Shown here: one piece after another, positions 1 through 9,746 of the stretch
Layout of the letters: each line of letters begins with the position of its first letter
Position numbering within the stretch: the stretch's first letter is position 1
Assembly (NCBI GenBank): GCA_963829995.1
Contig: CAWHKW010000031.1
Coordinates: forward strand, 1 to 64,000
Direction: 5' to 3'
Source: JACCZX01 sp963829995
GTDB lineage: Bacteria; Pseudomonadota; Gammaproteobacteria; Burkholderiales; Burkholderiaceae_F
DNA: 64,000 bases
Translations under genes and position numbers: made by a program
Notes under the pieces: model-generated
What the model was told of the DNA's origin: nothing
Seen by the model: only the letters and a program-made list of their open reading frames with translations
Database searches by the model: none

Positions 1-689
1 AGCAGAGCGGTTTGCTTCCTGAGCAGCGCAAGGACTGTTTCCAGCACTGGTCGGCCATCACCGACACGCACGCCAAGTGCCCTGCAATTGCTGCCGGCGA
101 CCAACGCGCCGTCGCTTAGCGCAGCCAACTCGACCCACCAGACGCCGTCGGGAAAGTGTTCTCGCTGCGCGTTGGCGACGGCCAGTGCAAGCCGCGTTTT
201 GCCAATGCCGCTGGCGCCGACGATCGATACCTGCGAGTGAGTGCGCAGCAATTCGCCGACAGCGCGCGCGTCATCATCGCGACCGTACAACAGCTCAAGG
301 CGCGGCGGCAGATTGGAAAGCGTTGCAGGCGTCGGTGTGCCGGCTGTGGCAGCAGCTGGTGCGTCAGTCGCTGAGTTCTTCCCGGCGTCTAAGTCGGCGG
401 TAAAACGATAGCCCCGCCCGGGGATCGTCGCGATCGTCTGCGGTCCGAGCAGCTTGCGCAGTGCCGAGATGTGGACCTGCAAATTGTTTTCTTCAACCAC
501 CACATCGGGCCACACGAGTTCGAACAGTTCGTCCTTGCTCACGGCGCGATCGCGCCGCTCGACCAGTGCAAGCAACACGTCGAATGCACGCGCACCGAGC
601 CTGGCGGGCCGCCCGTCGATCATCAACTGGCGCTGCTCGATATCCAACAGGACGGTGCCGAAGCGCACCGTGGAACTCGTCGTGTCCAT
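1..689 (-). CDS. Winged-helix transcriptional regulator with P-loop ATPase domain (N-terminal part, cut by window edge)
   Basis: An open frame runs from an ATG at 689 off the left edge, giving the first 229 residues. Residues 5-100 form an OmpR/CadC-type winged helix (GARAFDVLLALVE, then NNLQVHISALRKLLG, ending IPGRGYRF). An Ala/Pro/Thr linker follows, then an NB-ARC/AAA-like ATPase with Walker A GASGIGKT at 158-165. In this architecture the missing C-terminus is usually a TPR or ATPase-signalling region. It is divergent from the small secreted protein at 835, with 145 bases between them. The domains are clear; the regulated genes are not known. Confidence 0.85.
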   Translation of the reverse strand, partial: MDTTSSTVRFGTVLLDIEQRQLMIDGRPARLGARAFDVLLALVERRDRAVSKDELFELVWPDVVVEENNLQVHISALRKLLGPQTIATIPGRGYRFTADLDAGKNSATDAPAAATAGTPTPATLSNLPPRLELLYGRDDDARAVGELLRTHSQVSIVGASGIGKTRLALAVANAQREHFPDGVWWVELAALSDGALVAGSNCRALGVRVGDGRPVLETVLALLRKQTAL

Positions 690-834
690 GCAGCCCTCAG
701 CTTAAAGGGCGTCGCGCCACCGGTAACGCCGCGGATTCATCAAAAATTAAGGCGGATTAAGGCGCGACCCAAAGACCTGAATGGTGCCTCGGGCAGACGA
801 TGCATACCTCGACAACGATCACCCGGAGGTCTCA

Positions 835-1149
835 ATGAAACACTCGTCTTTTTCCCGCTATGCCCTGGCTTGCTTCGGCTTGCTTTCAGTCGCTGTTTCC
901 CCCGCCGCGCAGGCGCAATTCAAGTGCGATCAGCCGCATCTCACGCGCGTCGATGCCACCGCTTGCGCCCTCGGAGCGAAGGACGCTGCATCACTGCGGC
1001 GCTACGTCACACGCACGCAAGCGATTTACGGCCTGCAGATGAAGGACTACGTGCGCTTTGAGGGTGATGAGCCGACAGCGCCACCCGCACGGCCCGCACA
1101 AGTTACGCCGCGGAACTCGGTCGCCGGTGTCGCACCTCCCTCGCGCTGA
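835..1149 (+). CDS. Small secreted two-cysteine protein, paralogue of the one at 18780
   Basis: A 104-residue protein. The ATG at 835 is preceded by a good ribosome binding site (GGAGG, 5 bases upstream). A signal peptide spans about residues 1-27 and ends AAQAQ. The mature part opens FKCDQP and contains TACALG, LRRYVTRT and MKDYVRFE, with two cysteines likely to form a disulfide in the periplasm. The tail is Pro/Ala-rich. The pattern FKCD...TAC...LRRY...DYV recurs in the protein at 18780, so the two form a paralogous family. I do not recognise the family or its function. Confidence 0.7.
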   Translation: MKHSSFSRYALACFGLLSVAVSPAAQAQFKCDQPHLTRVDATACALGAKDAASLRRYVTRTQAIYGLQMKDYVRFEGDEPTAPPARPAQVTPRNSVAGVAPPSR

Positions 1150-1234
1150 GGAGTGGACGACTGGACATCGCGCCAAGGTCTGCCCCGATCCGCGCCGCTG
1201 TGAACCTGCTGAACCACACATCCATGGAGTGATC

Positions 1235-1540
1235 ATGCTCAAACCTACCAAAAAGCAGCACGTAGTTTCTGTAACGACGTTCCTTTGCACAGCGCTGCTC
1301 AGTGTTGCGGCCTTCGGTCAATCCGAAAGCCGCGACAAGAAGCAACTGACTGTCGCCGAACTGAAGACGATTTACCTCGACTGCGACCGGGACGCGATGC
1401 GCGGACTACTGGGCGGTGCTGAGGTGAAAGCCTGCTCGGTTTTCTATGAGGAGCTCAAGAAGCGCGCCTTCGACGGAGACTTTGAAAAGTTCTTGGCTTG
1501 GTCTCGAGCACAGAACAGCACGAACATCGCGGCGCGATAA
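1235..1540 (+). CDS. Small secreted hypothetical protein
   Basis: A 101-residue protein starting at ATG 1235 with GGAG about 8 bases upstream. The first ~29 residues look like a signal peptide with a hydrophobic core (FLCTALLSVAAFG). The mature part includes QLTVAELKTIYLDCD, then KACSVFYEELKKR, leaving two cysteines that could pair. It follows the previous secreted protein on the same strand after 85 bases, so co-transcription is possible. It resembles uncharacterised periplasmic proteins I associate with Burkholderiales, but no function can be given. Confidence 0.65.
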   Translation: MLKPTKKQHVVSVTTFLCTALLSVAAFGQSESRDKKQLTVAELKTIYLDCDRDAMRGLLGGAEVKACSVFYEELKKRAFDGDFEKFLAWSRAQNSTNIAAR

Positions 1541-1692
1541 CGCCAGCGAGCCTACAGCGAGGTGGCGCACTACGCGTAGATAGCCGGCCTTGGTCTCTTG
1601 GTGGCGTCAGAACAAGGCCGCGCAACATCAAACACCGCTGTTTTGGATAGCCCAACCAGTACAAGCTAGAGCGAAATGCAAGGAGAAACATC

Positions 1693-2928
1693 ATGAATAG
1701 CAAGATGAAGCACCCGCAATGGGCGTCGTTGATCTTCGCCGCCTTATTCATCGCAAGTCCGATGGCAAATGCCGACGCCGTATGCGACTGGAACACCAAA
1801 GCCGGCGAAATCATCGTTAGCGCCAGGATGGGGCCACCGCCCGCCAACCGCGCGCTGGCTATCGCTAATACAGCTGTCTACGAAGCCGTGAATGCGATTA
1901 CGAAGCGCTATCCCGCCGGCGCGTTAAAACTGGAAGCTGCGCCGGGCGCGTCAGTTGACGCCGCGGTCGCGGCCGCGAACCGCACAGCACTGTCCAAACT
2001 GCTCCCATCTCAGCAGAGCGTCGTTGACACCGCTTACCAAGCAGCTCTTTCGAAAATAGCCGACGGACCGGCCAAGACTTCGGGCATCACGGTGGGCGAG
2101 AAAGCTGCAGCAGCGATCCTGGCAATGCGCGCCGACGACGGTGCCGCTGCGGCAGAAACTTACCGCCCCCAAACAGCGGCCGGTGTCTACGTGCCCACGG
2201 TAATACCAGCGGTCACGCACTGGCCGCAGCGCAAGCCCTGGCTGATGACCAGTTCTTCGCAATTCCGCCCCGGTCCGCCGCCTGCACTTACGAGCCCGTT
2301 GTGGGCGCGGGACTACAACGAAATCAAAGCGCTCGGCGGCAAGAGCAGCTCGCGACGCACAGCCGAGCAAACCCAAATTGCCGGCTTCTGGGAAGCAACA
2401 TTGCCTCCGATATATAACGGCATCGTGCTCTCCATCGCCGATGTTCCCGGCCGCGAGGTGACGCAGAACGCTCGGTTATTTGCGGCGGTGGCGCAGGCCG
2501 CGGACGACGCGTTGCTTGCGGTATTCGAGGCGAAGTATCACTACAACTTCTGGCGCCCGGTCACCGCGATCCGCAACGGCGACTTGGACGGCAACGACGC
2601 GACGGAGCGCGATGCTTCGTGGACGCCGTTCATCGAAACCCCGATGCACCCTGAGTATCCGTGCGCGCACTGCACCGTTGCCGCGGCCGTCGGCACTGTG
2701 CTGCAGGCGGAAATCGGCAGTGGCTCGATGCCGACACTGACGACGACCAGCTATCTCGTGAAGGGCCCGGCACGGAATTGGGCGAAGATCGAAGACTTCA
2801 TGCAGGAAGTGGAGAACGCGCGCGTCTACGACGGCGTGCACTTTCGCAACTCGACCGAAATTGGCACGGCCCTGGGCAAACAAGTTGGCGCGCTCGCCGT
2901 AGCAAAATTTCTTCTTCGGCCTGACTAA
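1693..2928 (+). CDS. Secreted PAP2 / vanadium-haloperoxidase-like protein
   Basis: A 411-residue protein with a signal peptide (cleavage near residue 29, ANADA). The all-helical C-terminal half carries vanadate/phosphate-binding residues typical of the vanadium haloperoxidase and PAP2 phosphatase superfamily: K281 and R288 in KYHYNFWRP, H326 in EYPCAHC, and R377 with H383 in ARVYDGVHF. The usual PSGH box is replaced by PCAHC. Family members either oxidise halides with peroxide or hydrolyse phosphate esters; sequence alone does not say which. A ribosome binding site (AAGGAG) precedes the ATG. It sits alone between secreted proteins and DUF5996, probably acting in the periplasm. Confidence 0.82.
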   Translation: MNSKMKHPQWASLIFAALFIASPMANADAVCDWNTKAGEIIVSARMGPPPANRALAIANTAVYEAVNAITKRYPAGALKLEAAPGASVDAAVAAANRTALSKLLPSQQSVVDTAYQAALSKIADGPAKTSGITVGEKAAAAILAMRADDGAAAAETYRPQTAAGVYVPTVIPAVTHWPQRKPWLMTSSSQFRPGPPPALTSPLWARDYNEIKALGGKSSSRRTAEQTQIAGFWEATLPPIYNGIVLSIADVPGREVTQNARLFAAVAQAADDALLAVFEAKYHYNFWRPVTAIRNGDLDGNDATERDASWTPFIETPMHPEYPCAHCTVAAAVGTVLQAEIGSGSMPTLTTTSYLVKGPARNWAKIEDFMQEVENARVYDGVHFRNSTEIGTALGKQVGALAVAKFLLRPD

Positions 2929-3110
2929 CCGGCTCGATCCACGGGCGTCACACAGCACCGCATCGAGCCATGAAGGGGCATACTCACCCGCGATGGACTT
3001 CGAAGATCGGCGTCCCGCTGCCTGATCGAAACCAACGGCGTTTTCGTCGGGCCGTTGGTCAAGTCGCCGCAACACGGCGGGATGCCAGGAGCGCGCTGTC
3101 GGATTTTCCC

Positions 3111-4061
3111 GTGATTGACGACCGACCTGCTTGGCCCGAGTTGCCGCTCGCCGCATGGAGCGACACGTACCAGACGCTGCATTTATGGCTGCAGATCGTC
3201 GGCAAGGTGCGGCTTACGGCGAGCCCGTGGGTCAATCACTCGTGGCATGTCACGCTATACGTGACTGCGAGAGGGCTGACGACTTCTCCGATCTTCGCGG
3301 GCACGCGCACGTTCCAGATCGATTTCGATTTCATCGATCACCGGTTGTCGATCCGGACGAGCGATAGTCGCGGCGGCGGATTTGCGCTCGAACCGCAATC
3401 TGTCGCAGCGTTTTATTCGCGGCTGATGAACGAGCTGGAAAAGCTCGGCGTGAAGCTGCGCATCGATCCGCAACCCAACGAAGTCGAGAATCCGATCCGC
3501 TTCGATCAGGATGAGGTGCATCGCACTTACGATGCCGAGTACGCGCAGCGGTTCTGGCGTGCGCTGGCGCAAGCCGACCGCGTCTTCAAGAAATTTCGCG
3601 CTCGATTCATCGGCAAAGTCAGCCCGGTGCATTTTTTCTGGGGCGCGCCTGACCTGGCAGTCACGCGTTTCTCAGGGCGGCGCGCTCCGCTTCATCCTGG
3701 CGGCGTTCCCAATCTGCCCGACTGGGTGGTGCGAGAGGCGTATTCGCACGAAGTCAGCAGCTGTGGGTTCTGGCCCGGCGGCGGGGCGATCGCGTATCCG
3801 GCGTTTTATTCGTACGCGTATCCGGAGCCTGCGGGTTTCACACAGGCGCGCGTAAAGCCCGAAGCAGCGTTTTACAGCGACGATCTGCACGAATTTGTTT
3901 TGCCTTACGACGCCGTTCGCGAATCGAAATCGCCCGACGACACACTGCTGGACTTCTTGCAGACCACGTACGAAGCGGCAGCTAATCTGGCGCAGTGGGA
4001 TCGCGCTTTACTCGAACGCGACGACTTCGCAATCGCGGCTGGCGCTAAGCGAGAAACTTGA
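3111..4061 (+). CDS. DUF5996 family protein
   Basis: Recognised by the family core WPELPLAAWSDTYQTLHLW followed by QIVGKVRL near the N-terminus, and by the aromatic and proline-rich C-terminal half (FFWGAPDLAVTRFSGR, SCGFWPGGG). From the GTG at 3111 the protein is 316 residues, the usual family length. The frame also stays open upstream to an ATG at 2970, but the 47 extra residues are Arg-rich and unlike the family, so the GTG is preferred although its ribosome binding site is weak. Function is unknown. The 3' end overlaps the convergent lhr gene by 17 bases. Confidence 0.75.
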   Translation: MIDDRPAWPELPLAAWSDTYQTLHLWLQIVGKVRLTASPWVNHSWHVTLYVTARGLTTSPIFAGTRTFQIDFDFIDHRLSIRTSDSRGGGFALEPQSVAAFYSRLMNELEKLGVKLRIDPQPNEVENPIRFDQDEVHRTYDAEYAQRFWRALAQADRVFKKFRARFIGKVSPVHFFWGAPDLAVTRFSGRRAPLHPGGVPNLPDWVVREAYSHEVSSCGFWPGGGAIAYPAFYSYAYPEPAGFTQARVKPEAAFYSDDLHEFVLPYDAVRESKSPDDTLLDFLQTTYEAAANLAQWDRALLERDDFAIAAGAKRET

Positions 4062-7000
4062 GAGTGGCCGGGACCTGGCGGCGCAGCAGTGCATTGCGGG
4101 CCGCCCATTCCACCTCGGGTTGGAGCTGCTCGAGAAAGCGCGCTTCACCGGCGATCAGCAGCGCGATCGGCACACCGTCGCGATAGAGCACGCGGTTGCC
4201 GGTTAGCGCAGGCAACCGCGCACCCGGACTCAAAATGCCGACCAGGTTCAGTGGATCGGCACCACTCAGGCTGATCAATGCACCGGAGGGTTCGCGCCGC
4301 CGCATATCGCGCAACAGGCCGATGGCTTCGGGCGCCGCGAACTGCTCGCCCGAATGTCCCGCGACGAAACGCCCCCCGCGAATTTCGCCGCGTGCTTCGA
4401 GGCGCCGATAGCAGCGCAGCAGATCGCGCCACGGCGGCAGCCACTGCGCTTCGCGTGCAATCAGCCGCCAGAACACGACGCCGTAACGGCGCAGCAACGT
4501 GCGCGCGACGTGCTCCACGATGTCGGCGCCTTCCGGCGCGCGCCGCTTTCGCGCCAGCGCCCAGCGTCCAGCGTCTTCGATGCCGAACAATGCAGTACGC
4601 CGCAGGCGCTTTTGCCCGTCGAAAGTGCGGCGGCGATCAGACGGTACGAGCAAGGCACGCAGACCGCCAAAGCTGTCCGCGTTGATCAGCCCCTGCGCAA
4701 CCAGCTCCGCGAGAGCTTGCTCGACTTGCGTGCGTAGGAGTGTCGTCCCTTCGACGATTTCTTCGAAAAACGAAGCGCCATGCGCGGTGATGAATTGCGC
4801 GACCCGCTGCGCGTTGGACGTCAGCGTCACGCCACTGCCGTCCGGCGCAAGCGCGGCCCAGATGGCGAGGTTGCGGCGCGATGCGAGCGCAATTGGCGTC
4901 GTACGCACCGGGCTTGGCGCGCGCTCGCCGTTTGAAGTGAGCGGAGCGATGCGCGTCCACACCACCCGCCCGGATCGGCTTAGCTCGTCGAGCCACGCTG
5001 GATCGTATTCATTGACGCGCGCAGGAAGAATCTCTGTTTCCCACGCGGCGGCGGGAGCTTCGAACCCTTCGAGCTGCGAGACGATGTTCGCCACCGCATC
5101 CGCGCCTTCGACGCGGGCCTCCGGAGCGACGCGCTGCCATTCGAACAGAAAGCGCACGAAGTCGCGCGCTTCGACCGGCTCAATCTCGCGCCGCAGCCGG
5201 TTCACCGTGTACCGGTGGATGCGCGCCAGCAGTCGTCGCTCGCACCACTCGGCCTCCTTGGTGTCTGGGCTGAACTGTCCACGCATCACCGAGCCTTCGG
5301 CCTCCAGTCGCGCCAGTGCAGTTTCGACTTCGCCAGCGGCAAGGCCGAGCGGAGCAGCGAGCGCGGCGACAGTAACGGGCCCTAAACCTTGCAGGCGATC
5401 GCGCAGAATTTCAACGAGCGCATCGTCGCGCGTCCACGTTTTTTGATACTGAACTGGCGCTTCAATCGCCGGCGTGCGCTTAGCCAACGGAAACAGCGCG
5501 TCGAATTCGGGCAAGCGCTCCGCAGCAACGCAGACAGCGTGCCCCTCGTGTGCAATTGAAGTTGCGCGCCGCGCCGCTACAAGCTCATCGAGCAGCGCGG
5601 GCCATTCGGACTGCGCTTTGATTTCGGCATCACTCAAGAAACCAAAGCTCATCAGTGCGTCGTGCAGCTCATCGGCGCCGCGCGGCTCGGGCCACACTTC
5701 CTCACGCACGCGTCGGATCGCGTCGGCGTCGAGCTTGCCGAGATCATCTGCCGTTTCAGGATCGATCCAGCGGCGCGCGAGCACCGCCTGCGTGCGGCGC
5801 TCCTCGAGCGGCGCGTCGTCGAGGTAGGCGTACGGCCGCGCCGACAGAATTTCGAGCGCAAGCGGGGATGGCTCGGTCAGGTCGCGGGCCAGCACCTCGA
5901 TCCGGCCTGTCTCGATTGCTCGCAGCACGTGCTCGAGCCCGTCGATATCCATCGCCTCGTGCAGGCAGTCGTCGATGGTTTGCCGCACCAGCGGATGGTC
6001 GGGTATCTCGCGATCTCCGACGAGGTTCTCGCCGCACGCCACCTGGTCGGGAAAAATCGCCGCCAACAAGTCTTCGGAGGCCATACGCTGCAACTGCGGA
6101 GCGACTTTGTGGCCACCGCGAAAGCGCAGCAGCGCGAGCGCGAAGCCGGCGTTCCAGCGCCAGCGCGTGCCGAACATCGGCGCATCGAGCAGCGCCTGCA
6201 CCAGCAACGGCCGCACGGTCGCCGCCGACAAATAATGCGCAACATCGGCGAGGGGAAAACTGTGGCTGCTCGCCAGCGACAGCACGATCGCGTCTTCGGT
6301 CGCTGCCGCCTGCAACTCGAAATCGAACTTGCGGCAGAAGCGCTTGCGCAGCGCCAGACCCCAGGCGCGGTTGATGCGGCTGCCCAACGGTGCGTGAACG
6401 ATCAGCTGCATGCCGCCCGATTCGTCGAAGAATCGTTCAAGCACGATGGTGTCGCAGGTTGGCAGGGCAGACAGAGCTGCCTTGGCTGCCGCAAGGTAGT
6501 CGACGATCTGCCCCGCTGCGATCGGATCGATCTTCACTGACTCCGTCAGCCATGTGAGGGCGGCTTCGCGCCCGCCTGCGTCGAGCCGCGCGGAAATCGT
6601 GGCACGCAGTCGCGACAACGATTGCGATGCTTCCGTCGTGCGGGCAGGCGCCTCGCCGAGCCAGAACGGAATGCTAGGCGGCTGTCCCTTCGCGTCCTCG
6701 ACGCGGACGGTGCCGCGCTCGACGCGCAGGATGCGATAAGACGTATTGCCCAGCTGAAACACATCGCCAGCAAGGCTTTCCACTGCGAAGTCTTCGTGCA
6801 CTGTGCCGACCACCTGCGCTTGCGGCTCCAGCATCACCGTGTAATCAGCGGTATCGGGTATCGCGCCGCCTGATGTAACCGCAGCGAGCGCGGCACCACG
6901 CCGCCCGCGCAGGACACCGTTGACCGCGTCATGGTGCAGATGCGCGCTGCGCCGTCCGCGTTGCGTGTGAAACCCATCGGACAGCATCAGCACCAGCTCA

Positions 7001-8355
7001 CTGAATTCTTCGCGCGTGACGTTGCGGTACGGGTAGGCGCGCTGATAAATCGCCAGCAGCTCTTCTTCTCTCCACTCCTGCGACGCGACTTCAGCGACGA
7101 TCTGCTGCGCCAGGACGTCAAGCGGCTTGTCCGGCACCTGGATGCGGTCAAGCTCACCGCGCCGCACGGCATCGAGCAGCGCCGCACAGTCGCACAACTC
7201 GTCGCGCGACAGAGGAAACAACCGTCCCTTCGGCGTGCCGCCAACTGAATGGCCCGAGCGGCCGACCCGTTGCAGCAGCGCGCCGATTGAGCGCGTGGTT
7301 CCGATCTGGCATACCAGATCGACGTCGCCTATATCGATGCCGAGCTCGAGCGACGAAGTCGCGACCAGCGCCCGCAGCTCGCCGCGCTTCAGTCTTTGCT
7401 CGGCGTTGAGCCTTTGTTCGCGCGCGAGGCTGCCGTGATGCGCAGTAACGTTTTCATGACCAAGCCGCTCGGACAAGTGCCGCGCTGCCCGCTCGGCAAG
7501 CCGCCGCGTGTTGACGAAGATCAACGTCGTGCGATGCTCCCGCACAAGCGCGGCGAGCCGGTCGTACACCTGCTGCCAGACGTCGCCCGACATCACCGCT
7601 TCGAGCGGCGAAGGCGGCAGCTCGATCGCGAGATCGCGCTCACGAATGTGGCCGGTGTCGACGATCGTGCACTGCGCCGCATTTTCCTTGACAGCCCCGG
7701 TCAGAAACTTTGCGATCTCTCCGATCGGCTTCTGCGTGGCGGATAAGCCGATCCGCACCAGCTCGCGTCCCGCGAGCGCTTGCAGCCGCTCGAGCGACAG
7801 CGCGAGATGCGCGCCGCGCTTGTTGGGAGCGATTGCGTGGATCTCGTCGACGATCACGGTGCGGGTGGTCGCCAGCATCTTGCGCCCGGACGCGCTGGTC
7901 AACAGGATGTACAGCGACTCCGGTGTGGTGACAACGATATGTGGCGGTCGCCGCCGCATGCTCGCCCGATCTGCCTGCGGTGTGTCTCCGGTGCGCACCA
8001 TCGTGCGAATGTCGACGTCGGGAAGTCCCAGCCGCTCGAGCTCGGCGCGAATGCCGGCGATCGGCAGCTCGAGGTTCTTCTGAATATCGTTAGACAGCGC
8101 TTTCAGCGGAGAGACGTAGACGACGTGAGTCTCGTCGGTCAAACCGGTGTCGATGCCTTCGCGCACCAGCGTGTCGATTGCGGCAAGGAACGCCGCCAGC
8201 GTCTTGCCCGACCCGGTCGGAGCGGCGACCAGCACGTGCTTTCCGGCCTTGATGGCTGGCCATGCTTCGAGTTGCGCGCCGGTAGGCGCGGCGAACGCAG
8301 AGTCAAACCAGGCCTGGACGGCGGGATGAAATTGCTCGAGAACGCGCGTCGTCAT
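4045..8355 (-). CDS. lhr: Large DEAD/DEAH-box helicase of the Lhr family
   Basis: A 1436-residue superfamily 2 helicase. The N-terminal Lhr core carries Walker A APTGSGKT (45-52), DEIH (170-173), the SAT-type motif LSATQ, and helicase C motifs (TSSLELGIDIGDVDLV, QRVGRSGH). The remaining ~580 residues form the Lhr C-terminal domain of long bacterial Lhr proteins. These are ATP-dependent 3'-5' DNA/RNA-DNA helicases linked to DNA repair. The length matches the full-length bacterial form. It is a single-gene unit on the minus strand. The start ATG at 8355 opens directly into the family N-terminus. Confidence 0.95.
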   Translation of the reverse strand: MTTRVLEQFHPAVQAWFDSAFAAPTGAQLEAWPAIKAGKHVLVAAPTGSGKTLAAFLAAIDTLVREGIDTGLTDETHVVYVSPLKALSNDIQKNLELPIAGIRAELERLGLPDVDIRTMVRTGDTPQADRASMRRRPPHIVVTTPESLYILLTSASGRKMLATTRTVIVDEIHAIAPNKRGAHLALSLERLQALAGRELVRIGLSATQKPIGEIAKFLTGAVKENAAQCTIVDTGHIRERDLAIELPPSPLEAVMSGDVWQQVYDRLAALVREHRTTLIFVNTRRLAERAARHLSERLGHENVTAHHGSLAREQRLNAEQRLKRGELRALVATSSLELGIDIGDVDLVCQIGTTRSIGALLQRVGRSGHSVGGTPKGRLFPLSRDELCDCAALLDAVRRGELDRIQVPDKPLDVLAQQIVAEVASQEWREEELLAIYQRAYPYRNVTREEFSELVLMLSDGFHTQRGRRSAHLHHDAVNGVLRGRRGAALAAVTSGGAIPDTADYTVMLEPQAQVVGTVHEDFAVESLAGDVFQLGNTSYRILRVERGTVRVEDAKGQPPSIPFWLGEAPARTTEASQSLSRLRATISARLDAGGREAALTWLTESVKIDPIAAGQIVDYLAAAKAALSALPTCDTIVLERFFDESGGMQLIVHAPLGSRINRAWGLALRKRFCRKFDFELQAAATEDAIVLSLASSHSFPLADVAHYLSAATVRPLLVQALLDAPMFGTRWRWNAGFALALLRFRGGHKVAPQLQRMASEDLLAAIFPDQVACGENLVGDREIPDHPLVRQTIDDCLHEAMDIDGLEHVLRAIETGRIEVLARDLTEPSPLALEILSARPYAYLDDAPLEERRTQAVLARRWIDPETADDLGKLDADAIRRVREEVWPEPRGADELHDALMSFGFLSDAEIKAQSEWPALLDELVAARRATSIAHEGHAVCVAAERLPEFDALFPLAKRTPAIEAPVQYQKTWTRDDALVEILRDRLQGLGPVTVAALAAPLGLAAGEVETALARLEAEGSVMRGQFSPDTKEAEWCERRLLARIHRYTVNRLRREIEPVEARDFVRFLFEWQRVAPEARVEGADAVANIVSQLEGFEAPAAAWETEILPARVNEYDPAWLDELSRSGRVVWTRIAPLTSNGERAPSPVRTTPIALASRRNLAIWAALAPDGSGVTLTSNAQRVAQFITAHGASFFEEIVEGTTLLRTQVEQALAELVAQGLINADSFGGLRALLVPSDRRRTFDGQKRLRRTALFGIEDAGRWALARKRRAPEGADIVEHVARTLLRRYGVVFWRLIAREAQWLPPWRDLLRCYRRLEARGEIRGGRFVAGHSGEQFAAPEAIGLLRDMRRREPSGALISLSGADPLNLVGILSPGARLPALTGNRVLYRDGVPIALLIAGEARFLEQLQPEVEWAARNALLRRQVPATLKFLA

Positions 8356-8610
8356 CTACCGTGGGTGAGGAAGGGTGGCTTCGAATGCAGTCAGATGGGG
8401 CTGGATGCGGATAAATCCGCTTAACGAAATGCGCTCGAGGTTACCTGCCGCGGCCTCGCTCCCGGACGCGAAGCGAAGTTTAGCCGTGGGCGATGCCGAA
8501 GACTGGTGTCTCACCGCTGTAAATTTTCAGGAATGCCAGAGCAAGTAACGGATAGTGTGGTGTGGCCGGTTGCGGCACGATCTCCCACGCATATTTCTCG
8601 GAGATTTGAA

Positions 8611-9078
8611 ATGCCTTTCCGCATTACGGGGCTATCGCCGACGCTATTCCGCCACCTGTTCGGGCTGTCCGACGAGGAGCTTGCCAGACACCGGGCCAAG
8701 CGCTACGTGGCCGACGAAAAACCGGGCTATCCGGATCGCATAGAACTGCGCGACGCCGAGGCTGGCGAGACCGTGATCCTGGTCAACTACATCCACCAGC
8801 CCGCCGACAACCCGTACCACGCGAGCCATGCGATTTTTGTGCTTGAAGGTGCCAAAGCCGCATACGACCGCACAAATGAGATCCCTGACGCGATGCGCTC
8901 GCGGCAGATATCGCTGCGCGCGTTCGACACCGCCGACCTGATGGTCGACGCAGACATCGCCGACGGCCGCGAGATGGAAGGTGACATCGAACGGTTCTTT
9001 TCCGATCCGCGTGTTGCCTACATACAGGCTCACTATGCGAAGCGAGGCTGCTATGCCGCACGCATCGATCGAGCTTAG
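8611..9078 (+). CDS. DUF1203 family protein
   Basis: A 155-residue cytoplasmic protein without signal peptide or membrane segment. The ATG at 8611 follows CGGAG at about 10 bases, and the protein opens MPFRITGL as in DUF1203 members. Typical features are AKRYVADEKPGYPDRIELRDA, the NYIHQPADNPYHASHAIFV stretch and the C-terminal YIQAHYAKRGCYAARI. The frame extends further upstream to 8506, but the added residues do not fit the family. Function is unknown. It is convergent with the histidine phosphatase gene 18 bases downstream. Confidence 0.85.
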   Translation: MPFRITGLSPTLFRHLFGLSDEELARHRAKRYVADEKPGYPDRIELRDAEAGETVILVNYIHQPADNPYHASHAIFVLEGAKAAYDRTNEIPDAMRSRQISLRAFDTADLMVDADIADGREMEGDIERFFSDPRVAYIQAHYAKRGCYAARIDRA

Positions 9079-9096
9079 AAGAACGTGTGAGACGCT

Positions 9097-9684
9097 TTAA
9101 GGCACGTGCGCTGAAAGCCGCCCCTTAACGACGAACCGGCGGTCGCTTTGCGGCGTAACGACCAGCATCTCGGCGGTGCCGAGCGAGACACCCGTTAGCG
9201 CAAGAATCGTCGCTCCGTGTGATACGAGGACCCGGTTGTGCGGTCCACCTGCGCTGATCAATTCTTGCATTTCGCGTACCTGCCGTTCGCGGTTCTCGGG
9301 ATGGGTGAACAGGTTGCTAAGAGCGGCTGACATCTCGGATTTGCCGAATGCGAGATTCGCCGTTTCGACGCAGCGGCACCACGGGCTCGAATAAACGCTC
9401 TCAACGACAATGTTGCGCGCGCGAAATGCGGCGCCCACCCGCCGCGCGTCTTGCCGGCCTGCATCAGTCAGATTTCGCTGCGTGCTGCAGTCATCTAATC
9501 GGAAGCCCGGTGGATCGCCGACTCCGGGTGTCGTCACTGCATGCCGCATCAACACGACCTGGCCGCCTTTCTTCAGAAGCGACCAAAGCGCCTCATCGGC
9601 AAGCGCGGTCGATGGCAGCGATAGCAGCGCCAAGAAGACGCTGCAGATCGCGCTCGCTAGCCAGTCGCCGTGGCGCTTGGTCAT
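9097..9684 (-). CDS. Periplasmic histidine phosphatase (phosphoglycerate mutase-like)
   Basis: A 195-residue protein from the ATG at 9684; a 14-residue longer start at 9726 would put charged residues before the signal peptide. Residues 1-29 are a signal peptide ending TALAD. The histidine-phosphatase signature LMRHAV carries the catalytic His, with supporting arginines in RLDDCSTQRNLT and SSPWCRC, and the second His in VLVSHGAT. Family members hydrolyse phosphomonoesters through a phosphohistidine intermediate. The substrate is unknown and a periplasmic location is inferred. It is divergent from the DUF3072 gene. Confidence 0.85.
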   Translation of the reverse strand: MTKRHGDWLASAICSVFLALLSLPSTALADEALWSLLKKGGQVVLMRHAVTTPGVGDPPGFRLDDCSTQRNLTDAGRQDARRVGAAFRARNIVVESVYSSPWCRCVETANLAFGKSEMSAALSNLFTHPENRERQVREMQELISAGGPHNRVLVSHGATILALTGVSLGTAEMLVVTPQSDRRFVVKGRLSAHVP

Positions 9685-9746
9685 TGCATTCGCATCTGGG
9701 TACGGAGGTTGCCGGCGCATTGTCATTCAATGAAATGGGGATTGTG

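Noticed and set aside
2476..3156. Long minus-strand reading frame opposite the haloperoxidase-like gene
   Set aside because: Arg-rich composition without any recognisable domain; typical antisense shadow in GC-rich DNA.
4278..6540. Several plus-strand reading frames opposite lhr, up to about 315 codons
   Set aside because: They are complementary to a well-conserved helicase gene and have low-complexity Arg/Ala/Ser composition.
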